From positions 26,508,698-26,572,697 of the forward strand of contig CAIIXF020000007.1 of NCBI GenBank assembly GCA_903813345.2: DNA of 64,000 nucleotides, written 5' to 3'. Both the position numbers and the translations under genes were made by a program. Source of the DNA: Owenia fusiformis (Eukaryota; Annelida; Polychaeta; Sabellida; Oweniidae). Below, piece after piece: positions 45,810 to 58,300 of the stretch; position 1 is the first letter of the stretch; every line of letters starts with the position of its first letter. The notes below the pieces were generated by a model, which was not told where the DNA came from, made no database searches, and worked only from the letters and a program-made list of their open reading frames with translations.

Positions 45810-47232
45810 GGTACGTTCACACCAACGGCGCTTTGATGGCGCTTTAAAGCGGCTTGTAAAGCGGCTTGTAAAGCGGCTTGTAAAGCGGCACCAAAGCGTA
45901 ACAAAGCTTGATTAAAGCGTCGGGGTCGTAATAGGTCGTAGAAAAGCTCGGGAGTAAAGCGGGATATTCGGCAAGAGCGCTAAAAAATTTAAACTGTTTA
46001 AGCGTTCGCACCAACGGCGCTTTGATGGCGCTTTAAAGCGGATTGTAAAGCGGCACCAAAGCGTAACAAAGCTTGATTAAAGCGTCGGGATCGTAATAGG
46101 TCGTAGAAAAGTTCGGAGTAAAGCGGGATATTCGGCAAGAGCGCCAAAAAATGTTAAACTGTTTAAACATTTTGGGCGCTCTTTACGAATTGATTGAAGC
46201 GCTGAGAGCGTATCAAAGCTTAACAAACCGTAACAAAGCTCAACAAAGCTTGACTCAAAGCGTAGGAAAGCTTAACACAGCTTGGTTCAAAGCGGGGACC
46301 CCAGTCTATTCACGGTCTGTTACCACTTGACACGCTTCGTTAAGATGTCTCAAGATTTGCTACGATCTGGCATGAAGATCTGACACGAGGTCAGACGCTT
46401 TCATCAATATCTGACACTCTTTGTTACACTTTCCTGAGGGACTCTCAAGCTTTCCAACGAGTTGAGACGCTTTAATCAAGGATTGAAACGCTTTGCTAGG
46501 CTTTGTTACGCTTGAAAGTTTTCACACGCTATATCACGCCGTGCGACAAACGTCATGTCTTCTTCAGATAGGTCATGCTCTGGTCCATCTGGAATTTCTG
46601 GATCTCGTTGTTCTGCCATCGTGTTCTCGAGTCAAAGATGCAATGGTTTTATGGATCTACTGCATCTTTATATAGTCATTGGATCAAAAGCGGCATGGAA
46701 TCGGCGATCTCGACATTTTCCAATGCGTGACAGAGCTTAACAGAGCGTAACAATGCACAACAGAGTTTTGCAATCGTATCAGAGCCTGATTTAAAGCGTC
46801 ATAATCAAAGCTTTTCAAAGTGTGATTTCAAGCGTAACAAAGCCTGATCAAAGCGGGATCAAAGCGTGAGGAACCTTTTAGAGCCATGTTAAGCTTTCCT
46901 ACGCTTTGGATCAAGTTTTTCTGAGCTTTGTTACGGTTTGTTAAGCTTTGATACGCTCTCGGCGCTTAATCGATTCGTAACAGAGCGCCCAAAATTTTTT
47001 AAGAGTTTAAAATTTTTTGGCGCTCTTGCCGAATATCCCGTTTTACTCTGAGCTTTTCTACGACCTATTACGACCCCGACGCTTTAATCAAACTTTGTTA
47101 CGCTTTGGTGCCGCTTTACAAGCCGCTTTAAAGCGCCATCAAAGCGCCGTTGGTATGAAGAAAAATGACAAAAATGACGGCGCTTTGCTCGCCGATTTAA
47201 AGCGTGGCATTCGCCGTTGGTGTGAACGTACC
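45810..47232. mobile_element. 1.4-kb AAAGC-rich foldback element
   Basis: The ends GGTACGTTCACACCAACGGC are inverted at 45810 and 47232. The left side holds two direct copies of a ~180-bp block (CGCTTTGATGGCGCTTTAAAGCGG... to GATATTCGGCAAGAGCGC), and an inverted copy lies at about 46960-47160. AAAGC/GCTTT recurs throughout, including the middle. No transposase. Confidence 0.8.
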
Positions 47233-47239
47233 TTAAAAT

Positions 47240-49280
47240 GCACAATATCTGAATAGGAAATCTTGATGACCAAGCCATTAGGAACAAGGTTAATCATACA
47301 AGTATGCCCACTAATGTAATTTATAATAATTTATAATTATGTTTGGGACAGAAGATGTAAATGATCCATTTTGATGCAATAAATGCACACATTTTGGGAA
47401 GGCATAAATTGAGATGAAATAGTGCTATATTTTGGGACATTGATATACAGTACATGTAATAACCCATTCACTTAATAAGTTCTGTTGTCAACAATTTCAA
47501 TTTTTGTCGTAGTTATAATCATAGAGTTCCGTACCACAAGAATAGTAACAGGCATAACATTCAATGTTTGACAATATGTATTTATTTTCATTATAAGTTG
47601 AACATATTCATTTATCATAAACAGATATGCATAACTTATTACAAGTCTATGACTCTTTTTTTGCGTCATATTGAGCTTATGTTAGACCAAGTGAACACAT
47701 TTATTGAATTACATGACCTAAATATGGTCATATGACCTTCCCTTGTACAAATATCAAAACAGTAAACAGGGTACACAAATGCATACCAAGTTCAGCACTA
47801 TGATTTTTAATGGTGATATATTGGTACAAGTGCTCAACATGTCACTGTTTATGTTTTGACCTCACATCAGTGGAAATGCACTGCTTCATGTTTTGCACTA
47901 AACTCGAGTGATACATATTCATTTTTCTTTGATGACAAAAAGACTTGGTGATAAAAAGGCAGTATCGTTAAGTAAAACAAAAAATTTAAAAATCATTTCA
48001 GTGAAATGTTATTTAACTTTTAGCATTAGTTTGATGACCATGGTTTGATATGTGCTTAGTTGGCAAATAAAATTGTGTAAAGAATCTAGAAGGACACTAG
48101 AGACACCTCCGAGTTCCAATGCATCAATAATAACCTCTGTTTGTGTTATATACATGTATAGTCTTGTATCAAGCCTTTTCTCTTCCTCACTTAATAAGGG
48201 GAAGATAGCAGATTGTGGGGAGAATCAAGGGGACTTGATGCAAGACTAATATGCCATTGTAACAAGCTGCTGTGCTACCATGATTACAAGCTGTGTTACC
48301 ATGGTGACAAGCTGTTCTGTCATGAATTCAAGCTTTGATACCATGGATACAAACTGTGTTATCATTGTAAAAAGCTGTAGTCCCACAGTTATACAGAGAA
48401 AACCTATTGCGTTTTACACATTCTAGATACAAAAAAGACTGTGTGACTCAATCATCCCATTTATTCATTTGACTTACTGTTTAAAACCATAAAATATATC
48501 AAACTGAAATACTAATGAATGCAAGATGTGAGAGCCAATAGATGGCACATTTGAATTTGTTTAGATTTATTTTATGCTATAAAATGTTGACATTTCTTCA
48601 AAAACCTACAAATATGACATCTGGTTGAAATATGAACCAAATAAATATTTTCTTTTTGAATGACAATTGGGGTTTGAAATTTATTGGTAAATATTTCCTT
48701 GTATTGTTATCCAACACCTAATAAGGGCGTAACAAAACAGTGATACAAACTAAACTGCCATCTATATGAGTAATACTAACATAAAGACAGAATCAGATCT
48801 AGTAGGGAGTGACAAAATTGCAAGCAACATGCACAATATGTGCAGTTGAACTACCAATCTACGATCTCAATACGTTTCCCAAAAGATCCACAATATGTTG
48901 TTTGGTGAAGTTTCAGAGTGAAAATATGGGAAGAAATTTTTAAATTCTCGCAAATAATTTTTATAATTTAGACATGACAAGGAATATTATGGGCCCAAAT
49001 ATTCTAAAATTGAAACAATTTTTGTCAAAAGTACTCGGAGACTAGCTAGTGCCATCTTGCTAGATCTAATTCTGCCTTTAACTAGCTGTACAATAAAACA
49101 AGAGGGACTTTCAATAAAATATCATAACTACATGAAGTATTCTGTATCTCCACTGCTCAAAATAATCCATGAGCTTTTCTTGAATATCTTTTCAAAGCAG
49201 ATCCATTTTTGATGAAATACATGTCAATTTTTATTGCCTTTCTTTACAGCCTACAGACTCAATGTCACTCATATAAGTCT
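47240..49280. other. spacer between the foldback and the CNOT9 3' end
   Basis: No gene seen. 48250-48390 holds degenerate ~28-30-bp repeats (ACAAGCTGTGTTACCATGG). Part of it may be CNOT9 3'UTR. Confidence 0.4.
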
Positions 49281-49288
49281 CAATATCT

Positions 49289-49294
49289 TGTTTA
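49289..49294 (-). terminator. possible CNOT9 poly(A) signal
   Basis: AATAAA on the minus strand about 60 bp after the CNOT9 stop. Other signals further downstream are possible. Confidence 0.35.
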
Positions 49295-49351
49295 TTTCTC
49301 CTTTTTTCCTCTCTACTCCTACCATGACATTCTATGTTTAGGATCCTAATA

Positions 49352-52300
49352 CTAAGAAGCTCCATTCAGTGATTGCTGTGGTGGGAGGGGGATATTAGGG
49401 GTGTTAGGCATTCCTAGATTAGGCCCAGACTGGCTCCCTACAGTCCCTGCAACCCCTGATTGGGGCTCTAAATTCTTCAACAATTGCTGTAGCCAACGTT
49501 GGGAGTTATCGTCCTTTAGGCAACTGGCAAATGTATTGTCTTTTAGTTGGTCTGGAAGACACTGACGTAATGCTTCACGGGCCCTGAAATACATGTATAT
49601 ATAAAATAGAAGAATGATTACATGAAAAATATATGTAAAATACAGGAATTTTTTATGAGTCTTGCAATATATATGTTAAATATAGGAATGCTTTACGGGC
49701 CTTGAAATACAGTATATTTGTTAGTTGTAAAAATCATTTATGAACCCTTAAAATGTAAACTATAGGAAAACTATAGGAATCCTTTATGAAACCTGAAATA
49801 TGTACATGGCAGTATGCAAATATAGGAATCTTTGAGTGAAATAGAATAAACTTTTTAGATGAGTGAAATAGAATAAACTTTTTAGTCCATTTAAGTGATA
49901 GTTGAAATGCTCCTTTTGGGCGATTACGCTGTGATTTTTGATGGAAGTTTTCGATATGATATTTGAAATAAATAGTATCTATGATTTAAAAAAGGTAAAA
50001 TTGAAGAAATTGTTTGTGACCCCTGATATATATGTGCCATTTATGGATGCTTCATTGTATGACTTTTTCAAGAGATACTAAGATGTTGTTGAGGAACTGT
50101 TTCAATAAATTCAACAGCTACCGACCTAAGGGTAACCAAACAGTATTATCATCACCTTGGGAGACCTATTCTCAGGGTACTATTACTATTTTAGAAGCAA
50201 AACAGGCTTATATTTTTTTACTTTATTGACTTGAGCAATAGTTGGAGTCATTGGGCCTTGGGTCAAGATTTCACTATGTTGCCCGCTGAAATGAGGTTAT
50301 TGGTATATTGAACTTACCTTGGATTATCTGAGAGTCTGAGGTAACACCTTACGACGTGTTTCAAGAGACGTGCCGATTGTTCCTTGGCAAGTTGTAACAC
50401 CATCTTACCCTGAAAGTGAGAATTCATATGAAACATTCTAAAGATAGTAATGGATAATGTAGGCTCAAATGAATTATGAGACCATTAGCAGACTTTAAAT
50501 AACAATGTCATTTTCAAAAATTTTTTGTGCATAACATTTGTTGTCAATGCCTTATTTCTTGCAAATAATTTTTTAAAAAGTTAACACATCATTCAAAGGA
50601 AATCTGTATTTTAACAGTATGTGCTCATGTTTCTACATTACATTATGTGTACATATCCACATTTACATACTTCCATGCAGGATCCAATTGGAGAAAATCA
50701 TATCAAAACTTTTCCAATAGCCTATGTTTGTACATTTAAGAATATTCTAAAACATATTCCAGGCAATACCTCTAGGGTATATCATACTAAGGGTCATAAC
50801 TTAAGCAAGCATGTAATCATGAAAGACAGACCCAGGAGCCCCTCCTTAAAGAAGCCCTATGGTAGACAACTCAACCATACCATTTTCTTCATAACAAACA
50901 CAATTATGACCAAAATAAAACATACCAATATCATAGCAACGTGTGAGAATCGTTCATATGTCTGGCAGATGTAAGACAACCCTGTGTCATCTAGGAGAAT
51001 TTTCTGCAGAATAAATGTGGCTACCTGGAAATACACAAGAAAGGGCATAAACACTACAGTTAAATATTACATGTACAGTGAAACCTGTATAGTGGAACAC
51101 CTCCATATGTGTTCAACACTAGAGGTGTCACACCGACCCGAAGTCTACCCGAATCTTGGGTCTGAAATTACCCGACCCACGAACTTTTTTTCTGACCCGA
51201 ACTGACCCGACAAATGTCTGACCCGTGACACCTCTATTCAACACTAATAAAAATCCTGCAACCTATTGACTTATTATTAAATGAACCCCTGAATGTGGAA
51301 CATCCCCCAAGTGGAACACTTTCTAGAGGTACCAAAGGTGTTCCACTTAAACAGGTTTTACTTTATATTAATCCCTCTGTATATTGAAAGCATTATTCGC
51401 TTGTATTCTGTCACATCATCTGATCATTTTGCACCAATATCTTACTGTTTTTGCAACAGATTCTGATCATTTTGAAACAAGATCCTATCATTTTGAACAA
51501 ATATCTAAACCTTTGCTCCATTACCTAATCCTTTTACATCATTATCAAATCATCATCTATTATCATCACCATTGTTTTCTCTAATCTCAGGATGATATTG
51601 TCCGACATAAAAAGGAATACGCACATATTTTCTCAAGTTCATTTGTACCAACGTACATCTGAACGTTGTCATTCCTCTTTGCGTTTGTGCGCTCGTTTCG
51701 TGCGTATAGTAGTGTATACATTATTCCTATGTTCGTTTTTACATCCTTACACTCATGAATTTGTTTGTTAGTTCGAACAATTATCAATTCATATATTCCT
51801 ACGTTTGTCCTTTCAGTCGATCATTTGTTCCGATACACGGCTACGTTGTTAGATTTTAAGCTCTTACGTTTTATCATTGCTTCATGCATTGATTAATGTA
51901 ATAGCTGCTTATGTGTACACAGTCAGAATAAACATAATACGATTGCTTCGGCTCCATACAGGGGGAGGAGATTTCCCAAAGATGACCTATCATATTAGCA
52001 CGTTCGAAAACAAATTTTATAAACAGGCCTCAATTTGCCATTGAAATGGATCTCCAAATGTTCACTGTAGTTTTATGAGTATTCTCTAGAAGTATGGATT
52101 GAGTAACTTCAATAGTATTACCGTAGGTTTGAAATGATGATGTTGAACTGATGTTAACGCCATTCCCACGATTTCAAATTTAACTCTGCGCATGCGCAGC
52201 ACTGAGAGAGCACGTGCTCATGATTGTTCACGTGATCGAATCCTGCAATTTGATTGGAGATGATGTAATGGGGAATCCCTGAATACGATAGAATATGAAA

Positions 52301-55300
52301 GAATTATGGGAGCTACTCACTCCTCTTGGCTCCATACACTGTAGGATGCTTTTATATTTTTAATTTAAACTACTTTGACATTGGATCATAATTGACAACA
52401 TTGCTGTGAACTGTCCATAAATTATTCATTTATTGACCCATTGCAATCATATAACAAGTACCAAGAACTGTACTGCTTCTTTCAAACTCTATCATGTAAC
52501 AAGTAAAGTATACGCTTTTTCTTAATCTCACTAGCCTAAATTTACTCTCACAATGAAACTTAAAATTAGCGATTTGTTCTTGAGTTGTTCTCAGACTATT
52601 GGCTGAGTATAAGTTCTTGATGTAAGACTGCCAACAATTGTCTATTGAAGGTGGAAGTTGGTTGAAGGTAGGACGAAGTTGGTTGAATGTAGGAGGAAGT
52701 TGGTTGAATGTAGGAGGAAGTTGGTTGAATGTAGGAGGAAGTTGGTTGAACATAGGAGGAAGTTGGTTGAACGTAGGAGGAAGTTGATTGAATGTAGGAG
52801 GAAGTTGGTTGAACATAGGAGGAAGTTGGTTGAACGTAGGAGGAAAATGGTTGAATGTAGGAGAAGTTGGTTGAACATAGGAGGAAGTTGGTTGAACGTA
52901 GGAGGAAGTTGGTTGAATGTAGGAGGAAGTTGGTTGAACATAGGAGGAAGTTGGTTGAATGTAGGAGGAAGTTGGTTGAAGGTAGGAGGCCAGTGTGTTA
53001 AATCCAACAGGAGGAAGAGTAGACATCAACTACTAATGAGGAGGCAGAGTTGATATAGCTACTAATGAAGATATAGAAATAAAATATTTTTACAAAGAAA
53101 AATCTTCTGTTCGTTAATAGGAGACCAGCAATAACAGAACTGATTTTTCTCCTGAAGTGCTACTATAATATAAAGCAGACTCAAGATTTAAGATGTCAGT
53201 CACTTAGTATATATTTCACCATCCATTCTTACAAGAATGGTTTAGACAATAATGAAACATCCTCCGATCACAGGGCTTCAAAATCCAGAATATATTCTTT
53301 CTTTTTACCCCCTGCGATAAGCAGTTAGCATTTCCCCGATTAAGAACTCGCAATCTGATTGGATGTCGCAACACTGTGACAGAAATCATGTATAAGTCAG
53401 TGCGTATAATTAGATCACATGATTCAGTTTAATTGGGCGCTTCCAAATTGGTTATAGCAGGGGGAAGAAGGAGGTACTGATTCTGGATACCTGCTTAGGA
53501 GGATGATAATGAAAGTATAATGTACTATATCGCCAATTCATGGATCCTAGTTGGTACATAAATGTATATACTGAATCTTTGATCAAGCATAAATGTTAAA
53601 TTAGCACTGTACAATGCAGTGCTAAAACTGCACTTTCAGTACGTTTACAGCGCTGCGAATTGGGGGTGTAGTTATATGAAACAGAGTCTGTGATAGTCTC
53701 ATGATAGTATATCTCTCTTATCTCTTATCTCTTTATCCCAATTTGTATAAATACAATCGCACATGTGTTCAAAGTAGCACATTGGATCAACCGACAATAT
53801 GGTTGCATTTTGGCTACTGGTTTTGCTAGCTGCCTCGCAGGTACATTTTTATAATAAACTAGGCTTTTACTCGGTTATATCTCAAGGCAACTTGTGAGAC
53901 TTCGCCTCCAAACCAAATCAGAAGTTTCAATTTTAAGTGACATTTAACATAAAGCAAATCTCGCAAGATATTTTTTGAGTAAACAACTACATATTCCAAA
54001 GTATAGCAAGGAGCAGAACTGAACATGGTTGTTACTGTATTTCAAATTGAATAATCTCAAGACACCCTGGTCCATTCATTCAACAAAATTAAAAGCTATG
54101 ATTAAAGTCATGTTGCATATACTGCTTTCAAATAAATGTAAGAAAGTAACTAAGTGGGCAATATTTGAACACAATATGTATGGTAGTTAATTTTGTTAAG
54201 TTAAGTTAAAATCATCATATAATGTGTTTATAAGGCATCAGCCCTTGAGTCTCCAATTCATGATGAGAATGGACCAGTTCCAGAGCTATACCAGGTTGAT
54301 GATATGCTATTCACCCCTGAACAGTACAGACAAGAGGTGCTAGGATCTATTGGAGGGTATGTATATGCCTAATACATGCTGCATTTTGCTCTCTGGATCA
54401 ACATTGCTATTGCTTGTTTCACCATACTGATCTTTGCAATTCTGATGTGCAGGTTCATGTAAAGAATAATGATGAAAAATAATCTTGAAAACAATTTTGC
54501 AACTCGAAACTGATATGAACTTCCATTGATCTATTGTATTCTACTAAGAATTCTCTTGCTTGTAAAAAAACGGAGTTTTCCTTCTCTCTGACCTGCCATC
54601 GCTGGTCCATTCTTTTTTAGACGCAGCAAGCGCCAGTGGTCATACGCAAATACAAGACCTTGGTCGGGTAATAACAATGTTGTCCCATACAGATTTGCAG
54701 CTGGATTCAGTAAGTTTCTTATACATGTATTTTAAAAGTGTTTTGCACAATAAACAAGGCATTAACATGCAAGGGGTCGTGGGTTCGATCCCCACTGGGG
54801 TGGACTGACTTTTTTTCACATCAGCCCTTAGCAAAGGATTTCATTCTGTGTTTTCATTAACAAAATGTCACCACCTGCTATTTGTTACAGACACTGACCA
54901 CTGAATACCAACTGCCAAACTGAACCACAGAAACCTGGTGGTGGTGACATAATCAAACTTGTCGAAACTCTTAGGCTTTTTGTTTCACTTCAACAACAGG
55001 AAACTATAATAAATTGAAAAAGTTATCAATTATGAAGTTTTCAAATATGGTACACATTTCATCATATCAAATGATAATATAAAATATAAATCAATACTTC
55101 TTGAAAACCCTTTCGATAAAGTTCTTTCCAGAACTCATAATAATCTAATGATTTCAAGGGAAAGATTGGGAGCCATTGGTCCGTAAAGCTGCACAGGAAT
55201 GGGAAAGGAAGACTTGTCTCAGATTCCGCCCAGCTCGACCAAATGACAAAAATGTCATTGAGTTCTATCATGGAAATGGGTAAAGTAGAAGACATTAACT

Positions 55301-58300
55301 TATATTCAGATTTCTAAACATAAAATGTATTTTTGATAATAGTACTAGGATTTCTTTGTACTTATACCCAATGGATAAATATATATCCTATTATGTATAT
55401 AAATACATCAAAGTTGTCAGCAGAAATTTTTGAGACTCCGCATACAGTCTTTTCACTATATCATGATACAGAATAATAAAAATGGATCATTCTTATTTTT
55501 ACAGATGTACCTCTCCAGTTGGTATGAATCGTGTCAACAGGATCTCCCTGAAGTCACCTGGTTGTGGAAGTGTAAGTTTTGCTTTTGATTAATTGTTAAT
55601 TATTTGTTCAGTCAAAAACTAGAAATATACAGGGCGATCCAAAAAGTGAACTGCTGTAAAAGGAAAATATAGCCTGTTGCAGCAGTTCACTCTTTTTGGA
55701 CCAACCTGTATAATATCAGACTTCTGGCTGTGTACTACATCAAACTATGGAATCTACGTGAATCAAAATCATGTAGAATCTATGCAAATGTGTTTAATTC
55801 TTCAGCACAAGACAATCCTTCATGAGATTGGACATTCCCTTGGTATGGGACATGAACATCAGCATCCAGACCAGGCAAAGTATATGACCATACAGAACCA
55901 GAACATTGAGGAATCATGGAGAAAATGGTACCAACCAATGGCTCGAAATCGTGTGAACACACATGGCTTTAAGTATGACCCATATTCAGTCATGCACTAT
56001 TCTGCAGTAAGTCTTATACATGTTCTTGATCTAAACTAAAATAAGTGGACATTTCAGTTTGCAGCTTAGAAGATAGAAAGAAGTTTCTATGATACATTCA
56101 TACATGGGCTTTCAAGACAGCCCATGATTCAAATAAGTATGTGACCTATGTTTAGCCTACACATTTGCAAAATTTGAATGTTACATTATGTTATATAGAA
56201 CAGCATACAAAACAAGGCATCAAGATAATAAGATAACAAAAGTGTAACATAGATGCTTAAATGCTGTATGGTAACGCTCAATGGTGAACATTCAATGCCA
56301 GTTTCAAAAAAACTGGTGGCTTTACATTTCTTGGTAGTAAAAGAGAAGTACAAATATTTTGAACAATCATGTTTTCATGAACATTTATTAGGGAAACAAA
56401 TCCAAGCCAAAGATTCTCATGAAAGATCCTAAACTCCAAATGGTTGTTGGTAGAGTGACTGAGCTCTCTAATGGTGACGCCGCATTCATCAGGAAAACTC
56501 ATGGTTGCCAAGGTAACTTATATAACAGAATGGTAGTTAAGGAATAGGACACATCTGACTCTTGACGCAATAAGGGCAACAATAATATAAAACTTTCTAA
56601 ATCCATCATACAACAATTTTCCTTTTTTAAATGGAAGATATTCAAATAAAAATATATCCTACTAAAAACTGCCAAGATGGATGAGAAGGAATTAGAAGTG
56701 CCATATAATATTACAGAAGTTAACAGTCATTTAACCCTTGATAATCATTTTAAGGAGGTACTGGCACAGGTGGCAAGGGTACAGGTGGCAAGGGTACAGG
56801 AGGATCAGGCAGCAGTACATGCAAGGGTGCTAATGGTAGAAGATCTGTAAACGGTGGACAAAAAGTTAGACAGGTACATAAGATACATAATACTCATAGA
56901 TCAAAATAACAAAAACACACACCTTAAAACTATTTGTACACAACAAAATTATTATGCACCGAAATACTTTGGATCAAATTTACAATAAACAGTAGATTCC
57001 ATTCCTACTAAATTTCAAATTGAAACATATACAAAAAATAAATCATTCAATGATTGCAAAATCCTTCACACCTGCAGGTATTCACCAACAAAACTGGACG
57101 TCCAGTTAGATTGTTCTGGGTAAACACATCTGGGCGAACTAATGCTGGCTGGTTGATTCAACCAAACAGACGCCGAACTATCAACTCCAACTCAAGCCAT
57201 GTATTTGTTGCAAGGATTGAAGGTGGTGCCTGGGTGAAGATCGGAGGACAATGTGTCAGAGCAGCATCATCGGGAAATGTTGATATTAGAGTATAACTCA
57301 ATCTTATGTGTAATATTTGAAAATAAAATTAATGATGGATAAAGTTTAGTATGCCGTGTTCTTTATGTTTCAAAGTATGGTTGATAGGACTTAATACAGC
57401 TATGTCCAATTTGGTAGAAAAGTAGTGTATGTCACATGGTGGAGAAATGGGATGATGTGTAAATGGCCAATCAATGAATAAGTAAAGGGTATAATATATG
57501 TCAGGCTTTCGGGTAACTTTTGAGTTTTTCCTTGATAATATCATGGAATTGAAAGTCTGTTTTTCACTCAGTTAGTGCCTCTTGAAATGCAAACTTTCTC
57601 GGGGAAAAATATTTTCTGTATTTCACTTGAATCATTGAATAACTTTTAGAATTCGTGCCTCTGTATAAAAAGGACATGATATATTTGCCACTCTAAAAGT
57701 TGATAGGTATTTGTCCCTTGATAAAAGTAGATGGGTATTTGTCTTTATTATGCACCTCAATAAAATAATCAAATCTGATTGGTTAAGAGCTGCAGAGTCT
57801 ATTGCCATACGTGGCAGCAAGATCTCGTTCTATCCAGTATTGAAGCAACGAGATCTCCAACCATCCCATATGCCAGAATACCTATCCTCGAAAAAAAAAT
57901 ACTAGGCTCGGCTTCTGTTTAAGTAGACCCACTCTTTAAAATAAAGTATTTCTCAAGGGAGGTGCATAATAAAATAAATACTGGATGACCATGAAGTGGA
58001 TATGCCAGAATACCTATCCTCGAAAAAAAATACTAGGCTCGGCTTCTGTTTTAGTAGACCCATTCTTTAAAATAAAGTATTTCTCAAGGGAGGTGCATAA
58101 TAAAATAAATACTGGATGACCATGAAGTGGATATGCCAGAATACCTATCCTCGAAAAAAAAATACTAGGCTCGGCTTCTGTTTTAGTAGACCCATTCTTT
58201 AAAATAAAGTATTTCTCAAGGGAGGTGCATAATAAAATAAATACTGGATGACCATGAGGTGGATATGCCAGAATACCTATCCTTGAAAAAAAATACTAGG

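Noticed and set aside
46493-47256. 60-80-codon frames in the AAAGC foldback
   Set aside because: They overlap the arms of a foldback and have no domain signal.
52187-52198. TGCGCATGCGCA, an NRF1-type site, as promoter of another gene
   Set aside because: No exon with a start and donor was found near it; it may be chance or an alternative CNOT9 promoter.
52430-53053. Repetitive proline-rich protein on minus strand
   Set aside because: A 21-bp minisatellite in a CNOT9 intron; the opposite strand is equally open.
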